This document shows positions 51,750 through 61,529 of a DNA stretch of 64,000 bases, piece by piece. The notes under the pieces were generated by a model that made no database searches, had not been told where the DNA came from, and saw nothing but the letters and a program-made list of their open reading frames with translations. A program made the position numbers and the translations under genes. Source of the DNA: Methylobacterium goesingense (GTDB taxonomy: Bacteria; Pseudomonadota; Alphaproteobacteria; Rhizobiales; Beijerinckiaceae); the NCBI RefSeq assembly GCF_022179225.1, contig NZ_BPQL01000066.1, positions 1-64,000 on the forward strand. Direction: 5' to 3'. Within the stretch, counting starts at the first letter, position 1. Each line of letters begins with the position of its first letter.

Positions 51750-53219
51750 TTAAGCGGCGCACTCAGCGTCGGTGGTCGCGTCGACCGCCACGGTGATGGC
51801 GTCCACGGCGGACGGCGCCTGCCAGGCCGACAGGGTGCCGCGCTCGACCGCGATCGCGACGTTCAACGTCACCGCCTCCGTGGTGCCGGCCCAGAGTGCG
51901 GCCGGGAGGGTGGCGTTGCCGTCCGTCCAGCGCCAGGCATCGCCCTCGGCGGTCTGCACGAAGGAGTAGCCGTCCGTCAGCAGCGCATGGTCGACCGGCA
52001 GGCTGCGGACGACGCCGGCGCCGTCGACGGCCGAGAGGCCGCGCAGGGGCAGGCCGAGGCGGCGGCCGTCGCCGGCCCCAACCCGCACGCGCTCCGGCAC
52101 GAAGCTGCGCGAGACGAGGCGGGCCTCGACCGTGCCGGCCGGGATCGTGAAGCGGGCGACGGCCCCGTCACGCTCCGGCTGGATCGCGACTCCATCGGCC
52201 AGGACGTGCAGGTCGTCGGTGTCGGTCAGAGTCCAGCCGAGGGCGGCGGCCCGGGCCAGCAGGCGGACGCGGACCGCATCGACGATCGGGCCTTCCTGCA
52301 CCAGCGGCAGGCAGAACCCGTCCATGGAGAGCGGGCTGAAATCGGGGTGCAGCGCCATGAACGCACCGGCATTCTCGAAGCCGTTGCGCACGCCCGTGTC
52401 GAGGAAGCTCTCGGTCGGCAGGCCCTCGGCCACGAGGATGTCGTGCGCGTCGAGTTCGACGTGCCAGTAGGTCACCGTCTCGGTCTTCACCTGGGCGATG
52501 GTCGCGTCGTTGACGAGGTGCTTGACCGGAATGAGGACCTCGTCGAGCACGCTCACGCGCACCGCATGGTCGGGCGAGAGCCAGAGGTCGCGCTGGGGCA
52601 GGCCTTCGCCGAAGGCGCCGGCCAGAACGCGCACGGGCCAGATCGCGTCGGGGATCCGATGGCGGGTGCAATCGATGCTGCGCTGGCCGATCCACACGAT
52701 GGGCCGGCGTGCGCCGGAGGCCGTCACCACGCTGTCGCCGACCGCGAGCGCCTCGACCGCGACCTCGCCGCGATCCGTCAGGATCAGCGTGCCGCTGGCA
52801 AAGCAAGGCACGGCCGCCACGTTGTAGCTGTTGAGGTTGTTGTCGCCGTCGGCAGTGAAGCGCGTCCGAGTCTGACCGGCCGGGGGCGGGCTTCCGTAGA
52901 CCTGCGTGTTCGACAGGAGGTAGCGGTAGGTGCCCGCATCGGTCTCGCCGGGCGGGATATCAGTGCTGGTGAAGAGGATCTGGGTCGAGTTGTCGAGGGG
53001 CGAGGCCGTCAAGGTGACGGCGCGGTTCGCGTAGCCAGCCGGCGCATCGGCGCCGTAGGTCATCGTGACCGTGTCGCCGGCCTGGTTCACAACTCCATTG
53101 ACGCGCACAGTATAGGTCGACGGCGCGTCGACCTGGAACGTCCTTTGCGCCGGAACACCACCGTCGTCGATGCCCAAAAACCCGGGTGGATAAGTGGTGT
53201 TGTTGAAATTGATTGCCAT
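51750..53219 (-). CDS. Hint (Hedgehog/intein) domain protein
   Basis: A 489-residue protein. The N-terminal region (1-138) is Thr/Asn/Gly-rich and beta-like (MAINFNNTTYPPGF). The Hint domain starts at Cys in CFASGTLILTDRGEVAVEAL (near residue 140), with the block-B His in LWLSPDHAVRV (near 205) and LIPVKHLVND. An uncharacterised C-terminal beta-rich domain of about 200 residues follows. Hint domains cleave the peptide bond before their first Cys; without visible splicing partners, self-cleavage rather than splicing is expected. There is no typical signal peptide; related repeats are common in Methylobacterium surface-type proteins. The start ATG 53219 gives a clean N-terminus. Confidence 0.85.
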   Translation of the reverse strand: MAINFNNTTYPPGFLGIDDGGVPAQRTFQVDAPSTYTVRVNGVVNQAGDTVTMTYGADAPAGYANRAVTLTASPLDNSTQILFTSTDIPPGETDAGTYRYLLSNTQVYGSPPPAGQTRTRFTADGDNNLNSYNVAAVPCFASGTLILTDRGEVAVEALAVGDSVVTASGARRPIVWIGQRSIDCTRHRIPDAIWPVRVLAGAFGEGLPQRDLWLSPDHAVRVSVLDEVLIPVKHLVNDATIAQVKTETVTYWHVELDAHDILVAEGLPTESFLDTGVRNGFENAGAFMALHPDFSPLSMDGFCLPLVQEGPIVDAVRVRLLARAAALGWTLTDTDDLHVLADGVAIQPERDGAVARFTIPAGTVEARLVSRSFVPERVRVGAGDGRRLGLPLRGLSAVDGAGVVRSLPVDHALLTDGYSFVQTAEGDAWRWTDGNATLPAALWAGTTEAVTLNVAIAVERGTLSAWQAPSAVDAITVAVDATTDAECAA

Positions 53220-53522
53220 GATCGACTCCCTACGCCCGATCCGAGTTTTTTGATCTTGGATTTGTTGGTCGCATACCTGCGCCTGGACCGGAGAATGCCG
53301 CGCCCGTGGGAGGGGGGCAATGCACGACGCGTCGCCAACCCGTGAATATCCGGGATGTATCGGATTGTTCTGACGTGATGTTGCGCGTTGGCCACAAGTA
53401 TCTGGGCTTATAGAGAATTTCCGGGATAAGTACGCAGCTTGCCCGGTCCGATTAGGCAAACAGACTGCAAGATGATCCCGGACTAATTGCCACTTCATCC
53501 CAATCCCGGACGCGAGGCCGCG
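53220..53522. other. Intergenic region upstream of the Hint gene
   Basis: About 300 bases with no gene. It separates the Hint gene start from the EamA gene stop on the same strand and should contain the Hint promoter; no convincing boxes seen. Confidence 0.45.
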
Positions 53523-54392
53523 TCAGGCCGGCAGGATCGGCGTGGCCAGGGGGCGCCGGCGCGAGGCGCTCACCGTGTTGCCAACCGAGGCGACGACGAT
53601 GAAGGCGATGGCAAGCCATTCCGTCCCGCTCAGGCGCTCACCGAGGATGGCGAGGCCGGCCAGCGAGCCGATGGCCGGTTCCAGGCTGAGGAGGACGCCG
53701 AAGCTCTGTTTTGTCAGGCGCTTCAGCGCCACCATCTCGAGGGAGTAGGGCAGGGCGCTCGACAGGGCCGCGACGGCGAGGCCGAACGCCAGGGTCGCGG
53801 GATCGAGGAGGGCGGTGCCCGCGCTCGCGACCCCGAAGGGCAGAACCACCAGGGCGGCTACCGACATGCCGATGGCGACGGAGCGGCCGCCATGCAGGTG
53901 GCCGACGCGCTGGCCGAAGACGATGTAGAGCGCCCAGCACAGGGCGGCCCCGAGGGCACAGGCCACACCGACCGGATCGAGTCCGCCGGAGAGGCCGCCG
54001 AGCGGCAGCAGGAGCCCGAGGCCGAGCACCGCGCAGGCGATCCAGACGAAGTCGATCGGCCGTCGCGAGGCGGCCAGCGCGAGGGTGAGGGGCCCGGAGA
54101 ACTCGATGGCGATGGCGAGCCCCAGGGGAATCGTCCGCAGGGACAGGTAGAAGAGCAGGTTCATCGCGCCGAGCACGCCGCCGTAGAGCAGGAGCGCGCC
54201 GGCATCCGCCCGACTCGGCCGCAGGTGCCAGGGGCGCCAGACCGCGTTGAGGATCAAAGCCGCGAGGCCGACCCGCAGGGCGGTCGTGCCCTCGGCACCC
54301 ACCGTGGCGAAAAGGTGCTTGGCAAACGAGGTCCCGACGCTGAGGGAGACCATGCTGGCGACGAGGGCCGCGACCGGGACGAGGCTCCTCAC
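53523..54392 (-). CDS. EamA/RhtA-type exporter
   Basis: A 289-residue DMT-superfamily membrane protein with ten hydrophobic helices in two EamA repeats. The second repeat contains the RhtA-like FGVLLSLEPAIGSLAGLAIL and GERLSGTEWLAIAFIV. RhtA members export threonine/homoserine; the substrate here is unproven. Same strand as, and 36 bases downstream of, the HpnL-like gene. Confidence 0.88.
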   Translation of the reverse strand: MRSLVPVAALVASMVSLSVGTSFAKHLFATVGAEGTTALRVGLAALILNAVWRPWHLRPSRADAGALLLYGGVLGAMNLLFYLSLRTIPLGLAIAIEFSGPLTLALAASRRPIDFVWIACAVLGLGLLLPLGGLSGGLDPVGVACALGAALCWALYIVFGQRVGHLHGGRSVAIGMSVAALVVLPFGVASAGTALLDPATLAFGLAVAALSSALPYSLEMVALKRLTKQSFGVLLSLEPAIGSLAGLAILGERLSGTEWLAIAFIVVASVGNTVSASRRRPLATPILPA

Positions 54393-54428
54393 AGCTGACC
54401 TGCCTTGGGGTGACGCATGCGGGACGGC

Positions 54429-55592
54429 TCAGGCGCGCGGCGGCAGGATTGTCCCGCGGCGTGCCTCCAGCGTCTGCCAGAGGATCAGGGCGGGCAGGCC
54501 CAGCACCACGTCCGGCACGCGCTTGACCAGCGAGAGCGCCAGCGCGGTGCCCGCGTCGATGCCGAACAGCCCGCCGAGGAGCACGAAGCCGCCCTCCTGC
54601 ACGCCGAGGCCGCTCGGCACCGGGAAGGCCGCCGACTTGATGGCCTGGCTCAGCGCCTCGATGATGAGGATCTCGGCGACGCCCACCGAGGGGACGCCGA
54701 TGCAGGCGAGCGCGATGCCGATCTCCACCGCACCCAGCAGCCAGGCCGCCAAATGGAGCAGGATCGAGGCCGCGAGGTTGCCCCGGCGCGCGCGGGCCCA
54801 GATCGCGTCGAGGGCGCCGTAGACGCCGCCGCCTTGCGGCGAATCCGCGGCCTCGGGTCCGCGCAGGGCTCGGCGGCCCCAGGCCACGACACGCCGCGCG
54901 GCCGCCCGCGCCGCCGGGCTGCGCTGGGCCGCCACGAACCCGGCGAGGAGGAGCGCAGTGACGGCGAGCGCCCGCAGCACCCAGGTGGCGAGGGCGTGGG
55001 CCGATTCACCGCTGACCTGGAGCAGCAGCCCGACGCCGAGGAGCGCGAAGACCGCCTGCGTTCCGGCCTGGAACAGCATGTCGACCATGATGGAGGCCGC
55101 CGCCAGGGCCCCCGTCGCGCCCCAGAAGGTCAGCAGGCGCCCGCCGACGACGTCGCCGCCCACGGAGGCGACCGGCAGGAGCACGTTGATGCCCTCGCGC
55201 ACGAAGCGCAGGACCGCGAAGGCGCCGGACCCGGCCTGTCCGATCCCCGCCAGTCCCCGGATGGTCTGGCCCCAGGCCATGCCGCACAGGAGGAGGATAA
55301 GGACGCGCACGAGAACGATGGCGGCAAGGCCCGGGGCGCCGACGCGGCCGAAGGCGTCCGCGATCGCGCCGAGATCATTGGTGGCCACGAGCCAGGTTCC
55401 GAGGGCGAGCCCCAGCAGCGTGCCGACGAGCGGCAACCGCCGCAGCACCGCGCGGCCAAGGGAGCGCGCCGGACGGGGTCGGTCCGTGTCGAGGGCGGGA
55501 TCGGTCAAGCGGCTGGCTCGCGGCAAGTCCGGCGCGCCGGGCGCGCCGGTGAGGGAAGCGGGCGGCGCGCCGGGCGCGCTCAGGTGGAGCAC
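54429..55592 (-). CDS. HpnL-like / LPG-synthase-type membrane protein (UPF0104)
   Basis: A 387-residue inner-membrane protein with a Pro/Ala-rich cytosolic N-terminus (1-48) and about eight membrane helices. The motif REGINVLLPVASVGGDVVGG and the C-terminal VPSGLGVQEGGFVLLGG are the hallmarks of the lysylphosphatidylglycerol-synthase TM / HpnL family. HpnL takes part in hopanoid transport in some alphaproteobacteria; other members are lipid flippases. No soluble aminoacyl-transferase domain is attached, so LPG synthesis is unlikely. Confidence 0.87.
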   Translation of the reverse strand: MLHLSAPGAPPASLTGAPGAPDLPRASRLTDPALDTDRPRPARSLGRAVLRRLPLVGTLLGLALGTWLVATNDLGAIADAFGRVGAPGLAAIVLVRVLILLLCGMAWGQTIRGLAGIGQAGSGAFAVLRFVREGINVLLPVASVGGDVVGGRLLTFWGATGALAAASIMVDMLFQAGTQAVFALLGVGLLLQVSGESAHALATWVLRALAVTALLLAGFVAAQRSPAARAAARRVVAWGRRALRGPEAADSPQGGGVYGALDAIWARARRGNLAASILLHLAAWLLGAVEIGIALACIGVPSVGVAEILIIEALSQAIKSAAFPVPSGLGVQEGGFVLLGGLFGIDAGTALALSLVKRVPDVVLGLPALILWQTLEARRGTILPPRA

Positions 55593-55599
55593 GGGCGCC

Positions 55600-55974
55600 T
55601 CACGGCCCCCGCGTGCGGGTCAGGTCTCCGGTTAGGCTTCCTTTGGGGCCGAAATCGGGGAAGAGCGCGTCGACCGCCTGGGCCGGGGTGGCGGCGGGGT
55701 CGAGAAGGTGGATGCGCTGCTTGGCCAGGCTGTCGGCGGTGGCGACGGCAAGCGCCCGCTTCGGGCAGGGGCCGAGGCAGCCGACCTCCACCACGCGCGG
55801 CTTGCCGGGCATGGCCCGGCCCTTCAGCTCGCGCTTGATGCGCGAGCGCAGGGCGCCCTTCTTCAGGCCCTGGCGCTTGACGCATTTCGTGCAGACGAGC
55901 ACGAGTTCGGAGAACCCGGCGCGGGCCATGCGGATCCGTGCCGGCCTCGGCGCGGTCCCGTCCTTGCTGTCCAT
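55600..55974 (-). CDS. (2Fe-2S) ferredoxin-like protein
   Basis: A 124-residue thioredoxin-fold ferredoxin-type protein. A first Cys pair is in VCTKCVKRQGLKKG (near residue 30) and a second in VGCLGPCPKRAL (near 72), the usual four-Cys pattern of the thioredoxin-like [2Fe-2S] family. The basic N-terminal stretch is typical of annotated DUF1636/cobalt-reductase relatives, and its partner is unknown. The ATG at 55974 fits; longer readings are antisense to the KpsE-like gene. Confidence 0.8.
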   Translation of the reverse strand: MDSKDGTAPRPARIRMARAGFSELVLVCTKCVKRQGLKKGALRSRIKRELKGRAMPGKPRVVEVGCLGPCPKRALAVATADSLAKQRIHLLDPAATPAQAVDALFPDFGPKGSLTGDLTRTRGP

Positions 55975-56184
55975 GAAACCCCCAGACTCCCCATACCCGG
56001 TCGCGCCGACCCGATACGGGGAAAGCGACGCCTTAAAAAGGGCCGAAAAACGCGGGATTGCCGGGGACAACGGCAACGTGTCGAGAGGGCTCCGCAGGCG
56101 TGACCATTTGCAACGTCGCGGGGCGCACGCGCCCCGGATGTCACCCGTGACCCGACCGCGCCGAGCCCCTGGAAACCGGAATCC

Positions 56185-57498
56185 ATGAAGGTCGACGAGA
56201 TCAAGCCGACGGACCGCGTGCGCGGGATGATCGACCTCGCGCTGCGCTCCGTGCCGGATCTGCGGCGCAATGCCGAGACCGTCACCCCCGTGGCGCCCGA
56301 CCGGCTGCCCGCGCTCCTGCGCCGGGCGCGGGAGCGCCTCGACTGGCGCCGCCTGCCGGGCATCCGCCGGCCGCCGTCCCGCCCGCAGAACATCATCGGC
56401 GGCGTGATCAAGCAGTTCGCGATCTTCGTGCTGCTGCCGACCCTGATGGCGGCGTTCTATTTCTACGTCTTCGCCAGCGACCAGTACATCGCCACGGCGC
56501 AGTTCGCCGTGCGCGGCAACGTCGAGCCGATGGAGGAGAGTTCGTCCACGGCCTTCGTCGGGCTCGCCCAGAAGCACAACAGCCAGGACAGCTTCATCGT
56601 CAAAGACTACATCCAAAGCCAGACCCTGGTCTCCGCGGTGGAGGCCAGCCTGAAGGTCTCGACGATGTTCTCCCGCCCGGGCGTGGACTTCTGGGAGCGT
56701 TACGACACGAACCAGCCGGTCGAGGAACTGGTGAAGTACTGGCGCTATCGCGTCACCACCCGGATCGAACCGATCTCGGGCATCATCACCCTGAACGTGC
56801 GGGCCTTCACCCCGGAGGACGCCCTCGTCATCGCCCGCGACGTGGTCGCCCGCAGCGAGCGGTTGATCAACGACATCTCCCGGCGCGCCCAGGCCGACAT
56901 GCTCGCCCATGCCGAGGGGGATGCGGCCAAGGCCCAGGACCGCCTGCGCAAGGCCCACTTGGCGCTCCAGGCCTACCGCAACCGCTGGGGTATCATCGAT
57001 CCGGCCAAGACCGCGGAGGCCATGCTCACCACGATCGGCGGCCTGCGCAAGGAGCGACTGAAGGCGGAATCCGATCTCGCCGTGCTGCGCGGCTCGAGCC
57101 TCGACGAGAAGGCGCGCAGCATCCAGAACCTCGTCTCGCTCGTGACCGCCCTCGACCAGCAGATCAAGAAGCTCACCGACCAGCTCACCACCGAGGCGGG
57201 CACGGGGCCGGACATCACCAACAACATGACGAAGGCGCTCCTGGAGTTCGAGGGTCTTCAGGTCGAGCGCACCATCGCGGGCAAGCTCAACGAATCGGCC
57301 AACCTGATGGTCGACCGGGCCCGCATCGCGGCCGGCAAGCAGCAGATCTTCCTTGCGACCTTCGTGGAGCCGGCGCTGCCGGGCGATTCGCTCTATCCGC
57401 TGCGCGGGCACGCGATCCTGGTGGTGTTCTTCTGCTGCCTCGTGACCTGGAGCTCCATCGCCCTGATCATCGCGGGCATCAACGACCAGCGGCTCTGA
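56185..57498 (+). CDS. KpsE/Wzz-type polysaccharide export inner-membrane protein
   Basis: A 437-residue chain-length/export protein. Basic cytosolic head (1-70), first helix about 73-95 (FAIFVLLPTLMAAFYFYV), a large periplasmic coiled-coil region with YIATAQFAVRGN, LNVRAFTPEDA and a heptad-rich stretch (about 225-340), a second helix about 410-430, and a short tail. This is the capsule-export KpsE-like architecture. No transporter or synthesis genes are visible around it, so it is a lone component here. An 88-residue hypothetical follows. Confidence 0.9.
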   Translation: MKVDEIKPTDRVRGMIDLALRSVPDLRRNAETVTPVAPDRLPALLRRARERLDWRRLPGIRRPPSRPQNIIGGVIKQFAIFVLLPTLMAAFYFYVFASDQYIATAQFAVRGNVEPMEESSSTAFVGLAQKHNSQDSFIVKDYIQSQTLVSAVEASLKVSTMFSRPGVDFWERYDTNQPVEELVKYWRYRVTTRIEPISGIITLNVRAFTPEDALVIARDVVARSERLINDISRRAQADMLAHAEGDAAKAQDRLRKAHLALQAYRNRWGIIDPAKTAEAMLTTIGGLRKERLKAESDLAVLRGSSLDEKARSIQNLVSLVTALDQQIKKLTDQLTTEAGTGPDITNNMTKALLEFEGLQVERTIAGKLNESANLMVDRARIAAGKQQIFLATFVEPALPGDSLYPLRGHAILVVFFCCLVTWSSIALIIAGINDQRL

Positions 57499-57550
57499 TT
57501 ACGTCCGCCCGGAACCTCACGCCCGACCGCCTCACCGAGCCCTGCCGATC

Positions 57551-57817
57551 ATGTCCGAGTTCAGCGATCTCGTCGCCCGCGCCGTCAACCCCACGATGTC
57601 TCGCGCCGAGCGCGAGGCGGTCTACGGCGTCGTGAAACAGGCCGTCGAACGGCTCCAGACGCGGGACGGCCTGACCCCGGACGATCCGCGCATCGCCCTG
57701 CAGCAGCACCTCGTCGAGGAGACGATCCGCGACGTCGAATCCGACATCGCGCGGTTCCTCTCCTTCGAGAAGCTGGAGCGGGCGCATTCCGTCCAGATGG
57801 GTGCCGAGAAGGTCTGA
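57551..57817 (+). CDS. Hypothetical protein (88 aa)
   Basis: An 88-residue acidic helical protein starting MSEFSDLVARAVNPTMSRAERE. It lies 52 bases after the KpsE-like gene on the same strand and probably shares its transcript. I do not recognise a family; the pattern of helices without Cys or metal motifs is all that can be seen. Confidence 0.65.
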   Translation: MSEFSDLVARAVNPTMSRAEREAVYGVVKQAVERLQTRDGLTPDDPRIALQQHLVEETIRDVESDIARFLSFEKLERAHSVQMGAEKV

Positions 57818-57854
57818 TCCGCGACGCGGACCGGCCTGTCGTCCGGCCTGGACC

Positions 57855-57886
57855 GGATCTCGATGAGGCTGACCTCATCGAGGTCC
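57855..57886. terminator. Long hairpin between convergent genes
   Basis: GGATCTCGATGAGG (57855-57868) pairs with CCTCATCGAGGTCC (57873-57886) around a CTGA loop, 14 bp with one G-T pair. It lies between the + strand hypothetical and the - strand flbD. There is no T-run, so it would be a weak or Rho-assisted terminator, or an mRNA 3' end stabiliser. Confidence 0.55.
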
Positions 57887-57937
57887 GCGAGACCCCGGGA
57901 AGCCCGACCTATGGGTCAGGCTCCCTGAGACTTGGTA

Positions 57938-59305
<1,368 letters not shown>

Positions 59306-59370
59306 GGCCGAAGGTCTCCGTCAGGGTCGGCTTCGCGCGGGGGCGCGCGGCGGCCGGAAGGGCAGGGGGT

Positions 59371-59478
59371 CATACCAAATCCGTTTGATCCGTTCGGGAT
59401 GGCGGATTTGGATTTCGCTCAAGCGCCGCGCGGGCTTGCCGATACGACATCCGCTTTGATGAAGCGGATGACGTATCA
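59371..59478 (-). repeat. Dispersed three-hairpin element, copy B
   Basis: Stem 1: CCAAATCCG (59375-59383) with CGGATTTGG (59403-59411). Stem 2: CAAGC (59420-59424) with GCTTG (59434-59438). Stem 3: GATACGACATCCGCTT (59441-59456) with AAGCGGATGACGTATC (59462-59477), one A-A mismatch. Same order and core (TTCGCTCAAGCGCCGCGC) as copy A at 25184-25304. Where the two differ in stems 1 and 3 the change is matched on the other arm. Its end overlaps the fliN stop codon. Confidence 0.8.
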
Positions 59479-59820
59479 GTGGTCGCTCTTGATGATCTCG
59501 GTCATGGTCACGCCGAGGCGTTCCTCGACGAGCACGACCTCGCCGCGGGCCACGAGGCGGTTGTTCACGTAGATGTCGATGGCCTCGCCGACTTTGCGGT
59601 CGAGCTCAAGCACGGCGCCGGGCTGGAGCCGAAGCAGGTCGCCGATCGGCATGCGCGAGGAGCCGAGCACCGCCGAGACCATCACGGGCACGTCGAAGAC
59701 CTGTTCGAGGTCGGCCGCGCTCTTGGGCGTGGTGGGTGCGTCGCGGATCGATTCGGTGCCGAGCCCGTCGAAGGAGGCATCCGTTCCGTTGAGCTGGGGC
59801 AGGCTGAAATCGTCGGACAT
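59476..59820 (-). CDS. fliN: Flagellar motor switch protein FliN
   Basis: A 114-residue FliN with a short variable N-terminus and a SpoA/CheC-like domain (PVMVSAVLGSSRMPIGDLLRL, LDRKVGEAIDIYVNNRLVARGE, LGVTMTEII). It is part of the cytosolic switch ring that sets rotation sense and export. Stop is inside repeat copy B. 21 bases after the FliH-like gene. Confidence 0.95.
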   Translation of the reverse strand: MSDDFSLPQLNGTDASFDGLGTESIRDAPTTPKSAADLEQVFDVPVMVSAVLGSSRMPIGDLLRLQPGAVLELDRKVGEAIDIYVNNRLVARGEVVLVEERLGVTMTEIIKSDH

Positions 59821-59841
59821 GAGGGCTCTCGGGTTCGGGGA

Positions 59842-60441
59842 TCAGGCGACGATGCCGAGGGCGGACAAGACGGCGCCCTCGATGCGGGCGCGGTCGCGGA
59901 CGACGCCGCCATCGGCCCATTCCATGCGGGCGTCGCCGAGGGCGAGGTCGGGTTCGCCGAGGACGACGAGGCGGCCCTCGAAGCCGCGCTCGCGCGCCAG
60001 GCGTTTCACCAGAGCCTCGGATTCGTCGACGAGGCTCTCGTGGACCCGAACGACGAGGTGGGGCACGCCGCGCAGGTGCTGGAGCGCGGCCCGCGCCGCG
60101 TCGCCGATGGCGGCCAGCGGATGCGCGTCGAGGGCTTCACCGGCGATCCTGCGGGCGAGCGCGATGGCGAAGTCCATCGCCTCGTCCTCGCGGGCCGCGT
60201 CCCGGTCGTCGGACTGGCCGATCAGCCCCGCGGCGGCGAGGCCGAGGCGGGTGACGGCGTCCGAGAGCCGGGCCTGGACCTGCTGCTCGGCCAGAGCCTG
60301 GCCGTCGCGCAGGCCCCGCGCATAGGCCTCGGCCTCGGCCCGCAGCACGGCTTCCGCCTGCGCGGCCGCCTCCTGCTGGTGGACGGGATTGTCCGGGCGG
60401 GGCCGGAAATCGGTGTCGAAGAGGAACCGGCGCGCGTTCAA
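59842..60441 (-). CDS. fliH: FliH-like flagellar export regulator
   Basis: A 199-residue protein with an N-terminal Glu/Ala-rich helix (QQEAAAQAEAVLRAEAEAYARG) typical of the FliH/YscL family that restrains FliI ATPase, and a C-terminal domain (about 105-199; VVRVHESLVDESEALVKRL). Sequence identity in this family is low, so the name relies partly on position between fliG and fliN. Its start overlaps the fliG stop by 4 bases. Confidence 0.82.
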   Translation of the reverse strand: MNARRFLFDTDFRPRPDNPVHQQEAAAQAEAVLRAEAEAYARGLRDGQALAEQQVQARLSDAVTRLGLAAAGLIGQSDDRDAAREDEAMDFAIALARRIAGEALDAHPLAAIGDAARAALQHLRGVPHLVVRVHESLVDESEALVKRLARERGFEGRLVVLGEPDLALGDARMEWADGGVVRDRARIEGAVLSALGIVA

Positions 60442-61490
60442 TAGACCAGCTCCTCCTCACCGCTCGACTTGGCGATCATGATCTCGCCCTTCTCGGCCAG
60501 CTCCTTGGCGAGTTCGGTCATCTTGGCCTGGGCCTCGTCGACGTCCTTCAGGCGGATGGGCCCGAGCGAACCCATCTCGTCGGTGATGTTCTTGGCCGCC
60601 CGGGTGGACATGTTCTTCAGGAAGAAGCCGCGCACGCGCTCGTCGGCGCCCTTGAGCGCACGGCACAGGGTCTCGTTGTCGATCTTGCGCAACAGGGTCT
60701 GGACGCTGCCCGCATCGAGCTTGAGCAGGTCCTCGAAGGTGAACATGAGTTGGCGGATCTTCTTGGCCGAGCCCCGGTTGGCCTGATCGAGGGCCGTGAG
60801 GAACCGTCCCTCCGTCTGCCGGTCGAAGGCGTTGAAAACGTCGGCCATGAGCTCGTGGGCGTCGCGCCGTGTGGTCTGCGCGATGGTGGAGACGAACTCG
60901 ACCCGCAGGGTCTCCTCGATGTGGCGCAGGGCCTCCTTCTGGACCGTCTCCATCCGGAGCATCCGGCTGAGGACGTCGATGGCGAATTCTTCGGGCAGGA
61001 TGGTCAGCACCTTGGCGGCATAGTCCGAGCGCACCTTGGAGAGCACCACCGCCACGGTCTGCGGGTACTCGTTGCGCAGGAACGAGGCCAGGATCTCGGG
61101 GTCGATCTGGGTCAGGCTCGCCCAGACGCGCTTGCCCGAAGCTCCCTTGATCTCCGCCATGATCGCCGAGACCTGCTCGCTCGGGAAGATCTTCAGGAGG
61201 AGCGATTCCGTGCGCTCGAAATTCGACGTGATGCCGCCGCCCGAAGACAGGCGCGAGACGAAGTCGACGATGAGCTTCTCGACCGTCTCGGCCTCCAGGG
61301 ACCCGAGCTGAACCATGGCGTGCGAGACGAGCTTGACCTCGTCCTCGTCGAGCATCTGCCAGATCGGCGCGCCCTCGCTCTCGCCGAGCAGCAGCAGCAG
61401 CGCGGCGGCGCGCTGGGCGCCCGTCATGGCCCCGAAGGCGCCGTTGCTGCCCTTGGCGAGCTCGGCCTGGATGTTCAGTCCCGACGACAT
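60438..61490 (-). CDS. fliG: Flagellar motor switch protein FliG
   Basis: A 350-residue FliG: N-terminal domain (AAALLLLLGESEGAPIW), middle domain (ASFLRNEYPQTVAVVLSKV, near 140-160, the EHPQ-like segment) and C-terminal torque domain (about 240-335; TFEDLLKLDAGSVQTLLRKI and MSTRAAKNITDEM). It converts ion flow to rotation with MotA and binds the FliF ring. 39 bases after fliF. Confidence 0.96.
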   Translation of the reverse strand: MSSGLNIQAELAKGSNGAFGAMTGAQRAAALLLLLGESEGAPIWQMLDEDEVKLVSHAMVQLGSLEAETVEKLIVDFVSRLSSGGGITSNFERTESLLLKIFPSEQVSAIMAEIKGASGKRVWASLTQIDPEILASFLRNEYPQTVAVVLSKVRSDYAAKVLTILPEEFAIDVLSRMLRMETVQKEALRHIEETLRVEFVSTIAQTTRRDAHELMADVFNAFDRQTEGRFLTALDQANRGSAKKIRQLMFTFEDLLKLDAGSVQTLLRKIDNETLCRALKGADERVRGFFLKNMSTRAAKNITDEMGSLGPIRLKDVDEAQAKMTELAKELAEKGEIMIAKSSGEEELVY

Positions 61491-61529
61491 GGGCTCAACG
61501 CCTCGCGGCTGCGTGAAGGAGGATCGGCA

